DNA of 64,000 bases from contig NC_134829.1 in the NCBI RefSeq assembly GCF_004210375.1, positions 53,622,107 to 53,686,106 of the forward strand, given 5' to 3'. The DNA comes from Tachypleus tridentatus (Eukaryota > Arthropoda > Merostomata > Xiphosura > Limulidae). Below are positions 11,646 to 22,988 of this stretch, piece by piece. Numbering within the stretch: the stretch's first letter is position 1; every line of letters starts with the position of its first letter. Position numbers and translations under genes: made by a program. The notes beneath the pieces are model-generated. The model searched no databases. It was not told the DNA's origin and worked only from the letters and a program-made list of their open reading frames with translations.

Positions 11646-11925
11646 AGGCATGGAATGACCAGGTGGGTTAAGGCGTTAGACTCCTAATTTGAGGGTTGCG
11701 GGTTCGAATCCCTGTCGTATCAGACAAGTTCGCCCTTTCGCCCATGGAGGCGTTATAATGTGACGGTCAATCGGACTATTCGTTAGTAAAAGAGTAGCCC
11801 AAGAGTTGGCGGTGGGTGGTGATGACTAGCTGCCTTTTCTCTAGTCTTACAATACTAAAGTAGGGACGGCTAGCGCAGATAGCTCTCGTGTAGCTTTGCG
11901 CGAAATTCAAAAATAAACAAAACTG
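11646..11925 (+). repeat. SINE-A copy
   Basis: Head GGCATGGAATGACCAGGTGG, B box GGTTCGAATCCC, body and GCGCGAAATTC tail all present. Confidence 0.85.
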
Positions 11926-13057
11926 TTCTGTTCAACAAAAACAACAACGTGTCGAGCATGTCATAAAAATAACGTTCCAGAAAGGTGAACACGTTTCTTT
12001 AGGTTGAGAATAATATATATATTTATTACAGCGGAGGATATGCTTGAGGTCCGACAACATTGGCTTCTATTAATTAAACTACACTAACCTTACCCACTGA
12101 AGGATTGAGAACACATTGACCTTAGGATTGAGCTATCATAAAGAAATAAATATTCTATCAAACGAAGACTTTAATAATTAAATCGTACAAACTGTCAAGA
12201 GTTTCGCTACAGTAGTTTAGGAGGAATAACCTGACTGTTTAAACTTTCTTCAGTTGATATTATAAACAGAAGTTATCTGTTTGTTTTGTTTTCTGTGAAC
12301 TCTGAGAATAAACAACACAGAAACCACGACGGTTTTTTATCATACATGTTCGGGTAGTTTCAAACAATATAACTCATAATTAATTCTCTGTTGTGGCACT
12401 TAAAAAGTACATGTTTTTTGTAAGTTCAACAAATTTATTATATATTCTAAGTATGTGCGTGTATGTAGTTAAACAATAACACTATGTAACACAAATTTTG
12501 TTTCTGGATAGTATGTGTTAGTTCTTAATTGCCTGTGTTGTAAAAAGTACAGAAAATGGCCATTATTCCCTTCAAACTTTACTTTTGTGACGTGGATAAC
12601 GAAATTTAGAAATTAACCTATTTTCTATGTAAAAACGGGCAAATTTGCACATTTTCACTTACATAATGTCTGAATAAAACAACATATGAATGAAGATTTA
12701 CATGTATTTATACTAAAATTAAACAAAAATGAACAAAGATGTTTAGAAGTGAAGAGTTTTTCGAAATTTGTGACTGTAATGTAAATCACGTATCAGCCCC
12801 CAAATATAGTCTCCCATCATGATTTCGTTATACGGTCCCAGGTCACAAAAGCAAAGTTTGAAGACAAAAATACGTCTTCTCTATTTACTTTAGGCATAAT
12901 CAATTGGGAAATAACACTTTCTGCCCAGGAACATAAAAAAGTTTGTTACCCAGTGTAATTACAAGTGTCCGACTGCCAGCTACTAAAACATCACACGATG
13001 CCATGAAGCATTATTTTAAGTTTGTTTAATAAAAAATAAGATATCTTTAACATGGTA
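11926..13057. other. Unannotated stretch with an inverted-repeat element
   Basis: Apart from the inverted-repeat element at 12570-12863 no gene or repeat is recognised. Confidence 0.45.
12570..12863. mobile_element. Possible small inverted-repeat (MITE-like) element
   Basis: Left arm CTTCAAACTTTACTTTTGTG at 12570 is the near-perfect complement of CACAAAAGCAAAGTTTGAAG ending at 12863. The match continues inward with a gap (ATAACGAAAT at about 12596 against ATTTCGTTAT at about 12822). The interior, about 200 bp, has no coding frame. A non-autonomous DNA transposon would fit; no clear target-site duplication was seen. Confidence 0.45.
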
Positions 13058-13330
13058 GTCCGGCATGGCCAGGTGGGTTAAGGCGTTCGACTCGTAACCT
13101 GAGGGTCGCGGGTTACTATCCCCATCGCATCAAACATGCTCGCCCTTTAAGCTGTGGGGGCGTTATAATGATACGGTTAATCCCACTATTCGTTGGTGAA
13201 AGAATAGCCCAAAATTTGGAAGGGGATGGTGATGTGTAGTTGCCTTCACTCTAGTCTTACACTGCTAAATTAGGGACGGCTAACGCAGATAGCCCTCGTG
13301 TAGCTTTGCGCGAAATTCAAAAACAAACAG
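13058..13330 (+). repeat. SINE-A copy
   Basis: From GTCCGGCATGGCCAGGTGGG to GCGCGAAATTC plus A/C-rich end; the B box is altered (GGTTACTATCCCC). Confidence 0.88.
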
Positions 13331-13501
13331 AACTTTAACCTGCTATGAGTTTACATGAAGGCACTTAACTCGTTGTAACCGTGAGAATATACTTCTGTTT
13401 ATTTCATTGATGTCATATTAATGTACAAATATTAAGGAAAATATCCATACTAAATAAATATAAGTGTATAGATTTTACTAAATTCGTATTAACTAAGATG
13501 T

Positions 13502-13758
13502 CGGCCTGACATGACCAGGTGATTAGGCCGCTCGACTTACAATATGAGGGTCGCAGGTTCGAATCTCTGTCACAGCGAATATGCTCGCTCTTTAACCCGT
13601 GGAAAAACATTATTATGATACGGTCAATCCTACAATTCTTTGGTAAAGAAGTAGCCCAAGAGTTGGCGGTGGATGGTGATGACTTTGCTAAATTAAGGAC
13701 GGCTATCGCACATAGACCTCGTGCAGCTTTACGTAAAATTGAAAACAAGCAAATAAAA
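13502..13758 (+). repeat. SINE-A copy, diverged
   Basis: Head CGGCCTGACATGACCAGGTG, B box GGTTCGAATCTC, body with a deletion around the CTTCCCTCTAG segment, eroded tail. Overlapping open frames on both strands come from the SINE. Confidence 0.82.
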
Positions 13759-13987
13759 CGAACATGTCTTCAAGGACAAACGTAAAGTCCAAATGTTAGT
13801 TTTTAGGTTTTATATCTTATCTTTCCCCCACGGAACCTTATTATGTCTATAAGTTAAAATAATGTGATTTTTCGAGAGCTACACTGAAGGATATCAGTAT
13901 AACTAAGTTCATCATAGAGTATTATAAACTAAAACCGAGATGAGAAAAAAATTCAATACATGTGTACGCTTTCGCGTTTGTTTTTCT

Positions 13988-14097
13988 GTTAAACGCAAAG
14001 TTACACATTAGACTGACTGTGCTTTATCAACCACGGGCATTGAAATCCATTTTTAGCGTTATAATTCTTCAGATTTGCCGCTGTACCACTGGAGGAC
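13988..14097 (-). repeat. SINE-B copy, diverged
   Basis: Minus orientation: TTAAACGCAAAGTTACACAT (tail complement), TTTTAGCGTTATAATTC and GCCGCTGTACCACTGG (head complement). Confidence 0.6.
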
Positions 14098-14859
14098 TTA
14101 TGCATAAGTAAAACAAACATGAACCACATGGAGGTTTCGCTGGTTTTCGTTTTCTTCGCATCAGTATCAATCACCTTTTGACAGAATTGAAATAAGTTCA
14201 ACTTAAACTCTGTTGATCTTAGGAAAACCTGACATGAAATAAAACATCGTATTCTCAATTATTCATCAAAAAATTATTCTATTTGTTACAATAACTTTCG
14301 AAAAAATAAATTAAAATACTTTAAAATTAACTTTGTTTTTTTCTGCTAAAAGACGAAAATTGGCTGTTGTTACAAACGAAAAGCTTTGTTAAAACGTTTC
14401 GTTTAGATAATGTTACGTACAAGACAGCACGAGTTTCATTACCCTGATATTAATAACTATTCTTATTTTCTATGAATGATATTCTGAGAACTTATATTCT
14501 GAAGTAATATTACGTTTATAGAAAAATAATTAATTACTTCCTTATTACGTTTACGCAATTTTTCACTTTTAATAATGTTCATCTTTGTCTGGAATCATTA
14601 ACGAATCTCGTACACTTCTCAAACAGAACTACATACAGGAAGTTATTGTTACATCATTATAATAGTAACAAAAATAACAGTAAGTGTAAGACTGTACTTC
14701 ACTAAAAATAAAGCACTATTAATTTGACTAGTCCTACTTTCAATACCTCAGTTAATATTGTCAATATTTTATATCATTTTTGTTTTATAGCTATATCAAG
14801 AATTTGAAAAATAAAACAGACAGTACCTTTGTTAATGTAACGAGAAGAACGTTTGTGTC
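14098..14859. other. Upstream region of the decayed Gly-rich gene
   Basis: From about 14597 the sequence resembles 3460-3700 upstream of the orphan exon (shared CATTAACGAATCTCGTA-like and TACCTCAGTT blocks), so the two upstream regions are duplicates. Nothing recognised before that. Confidence 0.45.
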
Positions 14860-14935
14860 TTTGGTCAGTTTTAAAGGACATGTGAGTCACTGTGTTAAAG
14901 AACACACGTTTGGACTACTGATAAATTTAGGCTTG

Positions 14936-15000
14936 TGTGAAAACGCTTGGTTTCCATCAAGTCAGTATAAATAGGTTTTTTTGTGGTCCATTTCTCATCT
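14936..15000 (+). promoter_or_regulatory. TATA promoter of the decayed Gly-rich gene
   Basis: Conserved TGTGAAAACGCTTGGTTTCC at 14936-14955, TATAAATA at 14966-14973 and an initiator-like TCATCT at 14995-15000. The A of TCATCT is 31 bp from the TATA start, as in a canonical arthropod TATA/Inr promoter. Confidence 0.7.
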
Positions 15001-15031
15001 GCCTCTGATTCAAAATTTCACCATCTCAACC

Positions 15032-15679
15032 ATGGTTTCTCAATACGTAAGGTGAATCTATGTTATACATACTGCATTTCTATTGCTTGGTTTCTAGTTT
15101 AAAATAAAACATTGGTTTATATTACTTGTTGGATACAACAAACTAATTCCAATTATATCACCTCACAGACCCTTTTGATTCAGTTTAAGTCCATATCTTG
15201 AGTATCTACTAATACTGTTTACTTTGTCTTCAGGTGTTTGTTGTGTTTTCTCTCTGTCTTCTGGTATTGACAGTTTGGGCTGATGAAAGTAAAGAAACTG
15301 TAGAAACGAGGGATGAAGCTAAAGGATATGGTGGATATAGAGGTGGAGGATTCGGCTTAGGAAGATATGGTGGAGAAGTTGGGAGAAAGTGTATGATGGT
15401 AGATTAGGAAGTGGAGTGAAAACATTTCATATTTTTCCAGATAGTGTCGTTTCTATTCGTGTGGTAGAAATCAGTGGTAATGGTAAATTAGTGGTCTCGG
15501 TGAAAACAGTGGATTTAGTCGTTGTTGTAGATTCATTGGACTCAGTATTAGGTGAACTAGGTGGTTATAGTGGATTTGATCGATTCGGTATTTATGGTGG
15601 ATAACATAGTCTTGGTAGTTATGGTGAATATGGCGTTACAATTGTAGAATACACTATAGAAAATGATAAAGAACTGTAA
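15032..15679 (+). pseudogene. Decayed Gly-rich secreted protein gene
   Basis: Exon 1 (15032-15046) encodes M-V-S-Q-Y. A 187 bp phase-0 intron (GTAAGG...TCTTCAG) leads to exon 2 at 15234. The joined start gives a clear signal peptide ending TVWA, then the acidic stretch DESKETVETRDEAKGYGG that matches the family. The frame then closes at 15405-15407 after 62 residues. The downstream family-like part, including an island (KTFHIFPDSVVSIRVV) equivalent to the hydrophobic island of the intact genes and eroded Gly-rich text, lies in another frame that is closed at 15602-15604 and again at 15677-15679. So there is at least one frameshift, near 15360-15390, and one early stop; Gly codons are also heavily eroded. 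It may still make a 62-residue secreted peptide. A sequencing error could explain the frameshift but not the Gly erosion. Confidence 0.7.
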
Positions 15680-15699
15680 TTATAACGACTACGATAAAA

Positions 15700-16262
15700 G
15701 TGGATCTTATTACTACCTAAATATTGTGTTCACCTAATACACTAATGTAGATCTTATTACTACCTAAATAATGTGTTCACCTAATAGACTAATGTAGATC
15801 TTATTACTACCTAAATAATGTGTTCACCTAATAGACTAATGTAGATCTTATTACTACCTAAATATTGTGTTCACCTAATAGACTAATGTAGATCTTATTA
15901 CTACCTAAATAATGTGTTCACCTAATAGACTAATGTAGATCTTATTACTACCTAAATAATGTGTTCACCTAATAGACTAATGTAGATCTTATTACTACCT
16001 AAATAATGTGTTCACCTAATAGACTAATGTGGATCTTATTACTACCTAAATAATATGTTCACCTAATAGACTAATGTAGATCTTATTACTACCTAAATAA
16101 TGTGTTCACCTAATAGACTAATGTGGATCTTATTACTACCTAAATAATGTGTTCACCTAATAGACAAATGTAGATCTTATTACTACCTAAATAATGTGTT
16201 CACCTAATAGACTAATGTAGATCTTATTACTACCTAAATAATGTGTTCACCTAATAGACTAA
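15700..16262. repeat. Minisatellite, 47 bp unit, about 12 copies
   Basis: Units contain TAGATCTTATTACTACCTAA and GTGTTCACCTAATAGACTAA. Nearly homogeneous, starting about 20 bp after the last stop of the decayed gene. Confidence 0.95.
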
Positions 16263-16470
16263 TTACAACAACTGACACATCTTGAATGTGTTCACCTAAT
16301 AGACTAATTACAACAACTGACACATCTTGAATGTGTTCACCTAATAGACTAATTACAACAACTGACACATCTTGAATGTATTTACCTAATAGACTAATTA
16401 CAACAACTGACACATCTTGAATGTGTTCACCTAATAGACTAATTACAACAACTGACACATCTTGAATGTA
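16243..16470. repeat. Minisatellite, 45 bp unit, about 5 copies
   Basis: The unit keeps GTGTTCACCTAATAGACTAA from the preceding 47 bp array, but replaces the other half with TTACAACAACTGACACATCT. The two arrays therefore share a hinge segment. Period divisible by three gives a spurious 74-codon minus frame. Confidence 0.95.
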
Positions 16471-16649
16471 TTTGTTTCATTGTTATTTAGTTCATCTATG
16501 TCTGTTAACATCATTCATACGAAAGTTTTATTATCTGAAAATTATATTGATATTACTTGATGTATTTACTATTATTATTATTCAGCGAATTATTATTTTT
16601 GAGCAAATTGTATCTAGGCTCAATTTTCGAAGTTCTACTTGTGAAACAG

Positions 16650-17664
16650 GAAAATAAATATTTTGAAATTCAAAATTACAAGAGTAATAAATTATAAAAT
16701 ACCGTATATAATGAACCAACTCCACAGGAGTTATGGAATATAAATGACTAGATGTTTCGTGAACAACACTGACTCTACAAGTGTGAATTGTTTATATTTT
16801 ATATTATCTCGGTAACTGATCCTTTATTCGATTTGTTGTAACACAAATATCATAATTTAAAGTTTGTAGAATTAGTTGAAAGGTAGCTTTAGATAGTCCA
16901 GTTAAAGTTTGTCAACGAATAATGTTGTCTTTCTCTTTTAATTTAAATCCTTTTAATATTTTCATGGATAAGAATAATAAGTTATTTGTCTATTTCTTTT
17001 AATTTTTCATGGATAAGAATAATAAGTTATTTGTCTAACTCTCTCAATTATTCATGGATAAGAATAATAAGTTATTTGTCTATTTCTTTTAATTTTTCAT
17101 GTATAAGAAGAATAAGTTGTTTGTTTATTTCTTTTAATATTTCATGCATAAGAAGAATAAGTTGTTTGTCTATTTCTTTTAATTTTTCATGGATAAGAAG
17201 AATAAGTTATTTGTCTATTTCTTTTAATTTTTCATGTATAAGAAGAATAAGTTGTTTGTCTATTTCTTTTAATTTTTCATGTATAAGAAGAATAAGTTGT
17301 TTGTTTATTTCTTTTAATTTTTCATGGATAAGAAGAATAAGTTGTTTGTCTATTTTTTTAGTTAAAATTCTCTCAATTTTTGCATTGATAAGAAGAATAA
17401 GTTATTTTCGTTTTGGTAACACACAGTATGTGCATATTAATAAACAATAAGCGTATTAAAATAAGTTAATTAGATTAATTTTAATATTAATCCTGTTTGA
17501 ATACATTGTCATTCAGTGAACAATCATTTTGTCTAATAACCGACTGTTTTTTTTATTCTTCAATTGCATGTATATTTAATAACTCCTGTGAAGTTTGTTC
17601 ATTATCTATGGTATTTTATAATATATTATTCTTGTAATTTTGAATTTTAAAATATTTATTTTCT
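16650..17664. mobile_element. Inverted-repeat element enclosing a minisatellite
   Basis: The left arm (16650-16742) and the right arm (17571-17664) are reverse complements over about 93 bp at high identity (I estimate 85% or better): AAAATAAATATTTT, AATTCAAAATTACAAGA, TATAAAATACC, CACAGGAGTTAT appear in order in both. The interior (about 830 bp) has no coding frame and holds a 45 bp tandem array. A non-autonomous DNA transposon or a fold-back element would explain it; the exact ends and target duplication are not clear. Confidence 0.6.
16951..17407. repeat. Minisatellite, 45 bp unit, about 10 copies
   Basis: Units contain TTGTCTATTTCTTTTAATTT and TTCATGGATAAGAAGAATAA. It lies wholly between the arms of the inverted repeat; the 154-codon plus frame across it is due to the period. 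Confidence 0.93.
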
Positions 17665-18483
17665 AATGTTCTAGTATTGTACATACAATTGTTCAGTACT
17701 TTACGATTTTAATTATAATAGGAATTCGAAATTATCATGCATTTATAAAGTGCATTTATATCAAATAACAAATTCTTAAACTTTCCTTCATTAATGAAAT
17801 TTTTATACGAAGTTCGGTATTCCTGTTTAAGATTCTTATCTTAAACATCCTTTGTTTGAAATATCCTTATTCTTTTTAAATGAATGTTACTTGTTCAACC
17901 AGGTATTTTTAATCTAAAATGTACAAGTGATTCTGCTAAATTTATATAAATTAGTTTTTTCTATCAATTGGTAAAATATTTTATATCTTTCATAATATTG
18001 ATGTAATTGGTTTTAATTTATTGAAACTCACAGCTATATCTTTAGACGAACTAAAATCATTATCTCTAACTAGCCCTAGTTATGTCGTAGAATTAAAATT
18101 TTCTACATGCACACATTTTCAATAATAATGCTGTTTATTGTTTACCAATAAATGTTTATATCTATTATTACATCTTTCATCATAAATCTGTTAAACATAC
18201 ATGCTAATAACATTTGTATATTGCGAGTGAATGATCAGGGTTTTTATCAGTATTCCTATGTATTTCGTTTGTATTAAACTCTTCAAACCTATATTTACAA
18301 CATCATTAACATATAAGTTAAACAATAGTTGACCCAAAATAAAGTCTTGTGAAACAATATATTTTATAATCATTAACCAATAATTATTTCTCCAATTCTT
18401 GTTATTTCTATTATTCAAACAATTCATGAACCAGTTAAGTAGCTTTTTCTTATACCCATCACACGGAGCTTTTACTAAATTAA

Positions 18484-18768
18484 GGGCCCGGCATGGCCAA
18501 GCGTGTTAAGGCGTTCGACTCGTAATATGAGGGTCGCGAGTTCGAATCCCTGTCGCACCAAACATACTCGCCCTTACAGCCGTGGAGGCGTTATAATGTG
18601 ACGGTCAATCCCACTATTCGTTGGTAAAATAGTAGCCCAACAGTTGGCGGTGGGTGGTGATGACTAGCTTCCTTCCCTCTAGTCTTACACTGCTAAATTA
18701 GGAACGGCTAGCGCAGATAGCCCTCGAGTAGCTTTGCGCAAAATTCAGAAAACAAACAAACAAACATG
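18484..18768 (+). repeat. SINE-A nested in the LINE
   Basis: Complete copy (GGGCCCGGCATGGCCAAGCG to an AACAAACAAACAAA end), flanked by the 9 bp direct repeat CTAAATTAA at 18475-18483 and 18769-18777. It splits the reverse transcriptase region of the LINE, so it inserted later. Confidence 0.92.
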
Positions 18769-19212
18769 CTAAATTAAATTATAAAATACTACTGAATAAA
18801 TGTTATCCACCTTTCTATTATTTTTTTTTAAATCACAGGCAAAATGGAAATTGATCTACAACAATTGAAATATTTTCCTGACTTGTAAATAGGTTTCATT
18901 TGATATTTTAAGTCTGTCAGTTATTTCCCTTCTTCATAAATGAAATTTAATAGCCATGTTCTAACCTTTGCTAATACATTAATACATTGGTTCTAGGCAT
19001 CTTAAGTGCATAATATCGATTCCTAGTCCTATGATTAATATCTTTAAATTTATTTTATTAATAACGTTTTTCCGTGAGATTATAATCTGAAAATATTTTT
19101 CTATTAATGTCGTAATTATTATTCTTTTCATTATTATAATTATTTTATGGTACTTACTTTATTTATTAGGTCTCTATTAAAATTATTTGCTAAATCTGTA
19201 TTACTTATAATT

Positions 19213-19336
19213 GTTGTTGTTTTGAATTAAGTACAATGCAACACAATGGGCTATCTATGCTCTGCCCATCACGGGTATCAAAACCCGGATTTTAGCGTGT
19301 AAGTCCGTAGACATACCGCTGAGCCACTGGGGGGCA
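19213..19336 (-). repeat. SINE-B nested in the LINE
   Basis: Minus-orientation copy (AATTAAGTACAATGCAACAC ... AGACATACCGCTGAGCCACT) flanked by the 11 bp direct repeat TACTTATAATT at 19202-19212 and 19337-19347. The duplications define this family's insertion ends. Confidence 0.88.
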
Positions 19337-19754
19337 TACTTATAATTAGACTGAGAAAAATTTGCTTAAATTTATTCAGCTGATTAATTAAAAATACGAT
19401 TATTTACAAACTCATAAATGCATTCTGAGTTTGTTTCATTTGGTTCTGAATATCAGAAAACTTTGCCTTATAGTAATTCGTTTTTAACTTTCTTATAAAA
19501 CACACTACAGGAGATCTCTATAAACTACCACATTCCTTTCATTCTTCTAATATTTATACCATAATTTATCCTTTTCTATTATTAACTCTAAAATATCAGA
19601 ATCTATCTAAAGTTTCTGCTGTGTATTTTTATTTCTTATTTTAATCTCAAATGTATTTTTAATTACATTTCATTTGACAAGCAAAACAATTTTATATTTT
19701 TTGCAGGATTTTTTAATCTTAAAATCTTTTCCCTATTTATATGATTAACTTGTT

Positions 19755-19872
19755 GGGTTAAAATTAAGCGCAAAGCTACATTGTTACGGGCTACTTGTGT
19801 TCAGCCCACCACGAGTATTGAAACCCGGTTTTAGCAGGTTGAGTCGAAAGACATTCGCTGTGCCACTGGGCA
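19755..19872 (-). repeat. SINE-B copy
   Basis: Minus orientation: AATTAAGCGCAAAGCTACAT, CCACCACGAGTATTGAAACC, CATTCGCTGTGCCACTGGG. It lies at the 5' limit of the recognisable LINE sequence. Confidence 0.82.
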
Positions 19873-19997
19873 TCTGTATAGTTTATAACACTAGTGTCAC
19901 GTGGTTGGTAATAAATAAAGAATGGTGATCTGTATGGGAAATTGTTAGAACGACGATGAAGAATAAATATCTTAGTGTTGAATACTTAGCAATACTT

Positions 19998-21012
19998 AGC
20001 TGGTAAAACAATGAAGAATAGAGATCTGGGTGTCATGTTGCTGGTAAGACAATGAAGAATAGAGATCTGGGTGTCATGTTTCTGGTAAGACAATGAAGAA
20101 TAGAGATCTGGGTGTCATGTTGCTGGTAAGACAATGAAGTATAGAGATCTGGGTGTCATGTTGCTGGTAAGACAATGAAGTATAGAGATCTGGGTGTCAT
20201 GTTGCTGGTAAGACAATGAAGTATAGAGATCTGGGTGTCATGTTGCTGGTAAGACAATGAAGTATAGAGATCTGGGTGTCATGTTGCTGGTAAGACAATG
20301 AAGAATAGAGATCTGGGTGTCATGTTGCTGGTAAGACAATGAAGAATAGAGATCTGGGTGTCATGTTGCTGGTAAAACAATGAAGAATAGAGATCTGGGT
20401 GTCATGTTGCTGGTAAGACAATGAAGTATAGAGATCTGGGTGTCATGTTGCTGGTAAGACAATGAAGAATAGAGAACTGGGTGTCCTGTTGCTGGTAAGA
20501 CAATGAAGAATAGAGATCTGGGTGTCATGTTGCTGGTAAGACAATGAAGAATAGAGATCTGGGTGTCATGTTGCTGGTAAGACAATGAAGAATAGAGATC
20601 TGGGTGTCATGTTGCTGGTAAGACAATGAAGTACAGAGATCTGGGTGTCATGTTGCTGGTAAGACAATGAAGAATAGAGATCTGGGTGTCATGTTGCTGG
20701 TAAGACAATGAAGAATAGAGATCTGGGTGTCATGTTGCTGGTAAGACAATGAAGTATAGAGATCTGGGTGTCATGTTGCTGGTAAGACAATGAAGTATAG
20801 AGATCTGGGTGTCATGTTGCTGGTAAGACAATGAAGTATAGAGATCTGGGTGTCATGTTGCTGGTAAGACAATGAAGTATAGAGATCTGGGTGTCATGTT
20901 GCTGGTAAGACAATGAAGTATAGAGATCTGGGTGTCATGTTGCTGGTAAGACAATGAAGAATAGAGATCTGGGTGTCATGCTGCTGATAAGACAATGAAG
21001 AATAGAGATCGG
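19998..21012. repeat. Minisatellite, 41 bp unit, about 25 copies
   Basis: Units contain GTTGCTGGTAAGACAATGAA and TAGAGATCTGGGTGTCAT. Very homogeneous in the centre; degenerate copies extend outward to about 19890 and 21165, showing the usual older-at-the-edge pattern. Confidence 0.95.
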
Positions 21013-21165
21013 GATGTAGAGTTTGTGGTAAAAGAATGAAGAATATTGAACTAGATTTAAATAATCAGTAAAAAGATGAAGAATATAGATTTGGATATCA
21101 AATAGTTAGCAACACGATGAAGAACAGAAAACTGGATGCCACGTACTAGGTGAAACAATGTTTTT

Positions 21166-22550
21166 GTCGTATTTTAACTGTCTTAAAAATACTTTTTAAA
21201 TTAACCAAAATCATTCTATGATCAGATATGTTTACCTTGATCAGATACCTTTTTGGATTTGTACCTGTAAATTATGTATACACAGAATCTAACCAAGATT
21301 TAACCAATGTTCTATGTCAACGTTCTGATCTTCTGTTAACCTATATATATTGTTGAAATCCATTACAATATAATAAGTCATCGATTACATTACTATTATC
21401 ATTATCTTCCTTAAATATTGAGATATATATCAACAAGATATGCAGTTTTGTAATTCATTTAGAAATTTTTCTAAGTTTAAAATATAAAAATTAGAATTGA
21501 AATTTGGAGGTCTACAAACTGGAAGTAATGAAACTTTATGATTATTTACTTAAACAGGCTTACAAGCACTAACTGGCACCTTAAGCAATGAGAAATTAAG
21601 TTAATCTATATATAATCAGTGAACTTTGATCAGTAATCTAATCCGATTTTTTATAAAGAAGTAATTACTGGCAACTCAGCTGTTAAGTATATTATTGTTA
21701 TATTGTACTATTATAAAACGTGAAATAAAATTGTAATAGTTAATGTTGATTAAACATATTTTAAGTAAAACTTAAGACTTAAAGTTCGCTTTTCAAATAT
21801 GTGACAACTCGTGTTTACCTAAACTCTGAATGACCACGCGGATGGTTTAAAAACGTTTCAACAATTTATTACCAAACATAAATTCCTATGTTTTTCCACT
21901 TAGATTGTTTTGATTAAAATATACACGTATAACGAATTATGTATTTGAAATAAAAATTGTATTTATTTTTATAAGTGAAACGTAGACCAATATGGCTTAT
22001 AATAGGCCATAGACATACAGAATTGGATAACAGCCCATAGAAGCGACTAATCCCTATCAATACTGCTTGGAAAATTTGTTTCAGAGATCACCATTGTTTT
22101 GATGAAAGTGTCTATTACAATAAATGAGAAAAGAAAAATCGAGTAATAATAGAAGAAACTTGGTTTTAATTCACCCCGTACATTTTCAGGAAACGTTTCG
22201 TTTTACCCCGCACATCTTCAGGAAACGTTACGTTTTACCCTACACAACTTTAGGAAACGCGAGTCGAGTGCCCAAATCAACATCCCCTCAAAATGACGTA
22301 AAACAAGATTCAAACTTATGAGCTTCGATGAAAATCTAAGGCATAAAAGAATTAAAATTATGCTATAAAAATTGCTCAATTTCTCCTGATGTTACTACCG
22401 TATTTTAAATTTTATAAACCCAAGAAAACAAAAACTAACCTAACAACATCGGAACGAACAGTGGAAATTACAATACACTTTAAAATACTGTATTTAAAAC
22501 TTTATTACAAAATAACCGTTTGACAACTACCTCTGATCCCTAATGAAGTT
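21166..22550. other. Unannotated AT-rich stretch
   Basis: No gene recognised. A GGAAACG-containing 27 bp motif occurs about three times near 22185-22260 and accounts for a 65-codon open frame at 22124. Confidence 0.45.
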
Positions 22551-22826
22551 GGCCCGGCATGACTAGGTGGTTAAGGCATTCGACTTGTAATCTGAGAGTG
22601 TCGGTTTCGAATCCCCGTCACACCAAATATGCTCGCCCTTCCAGCCGTGAAGGCATTATAATAAGAGTGTCAATCCCACTGTTCGTTGGTAAAATAGTAG
22701 CCCAAGAGTTGGCGGTGGGTGATGATGACTAACTGCCTTCCCTCTAGTCTTACACTGCTAAATTAAGGACGGCTAGCACAGATAGCCCTCGAGTAGCTTT
22801 ACGCGAAATTTAAAACAAACAAATCA
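22551..22826 (+). repeat. SINE-A copy
   Basis: GGCCCGGCATGACTAGGTGG head to TTTACGCGAAATTTAAAAC tail; complete, moderately diverged. Confidence 0.87.
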
Positions 22827-22894
22827 AACCCTGATAAATTTATTTAGCACATTGCTAGTTAATTAACATTAGCCCCTAGAAATGCAGTCGGAAG

Positions 22895-22988
22895 TCTAAA
22901 AGCTTATAAAGCTAAAAACTGGACTTCAATATTCGTTGTGGATAACACAGATAGTCCATCATGTGGCTCAGGGCTTAACAACGAAGAA
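22895..22988 (+). repeat. SINE-B copy, diverged
   Basis: AAGCTAAAAACTGGACTTCA, ACACAGATAGTCCATCATGT, GGCTCAGGGCTTAA resemble the B family; the head is eroded. Confidence 0.45.

Larger units (their letters stand above)
17740..19740 (-). mobile_element. Degenerate LINE (jockey/CR1-like) with nested SINEs
   Basis: Read on the minus strand, family-typical pieces appear in the right order. First come DILELIIEKDKLWYKY and LKTNYYKAKFSDIQNQ (linker between endonuclease and reverse transcriptase, about 19640-19400). Next are MKPIYKSG and a RSISILPV piece (about 18900-18840, RT start), then LLNWF..LNNR and FILGQLLFNLYVNDV (about 18460-18280). Last is LIYINLAESLVHF (about 17900, RT end). The frame is interrupted many times and the catalytic Y-x-D-D is not recognisable. 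Two SINEs interrupt it at 18484-18768 and 19213-19336, both with target duplications. The clade is inferred from motif style only. No intact endonuclease or ORF1 is visible. Confidence 0.72.
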
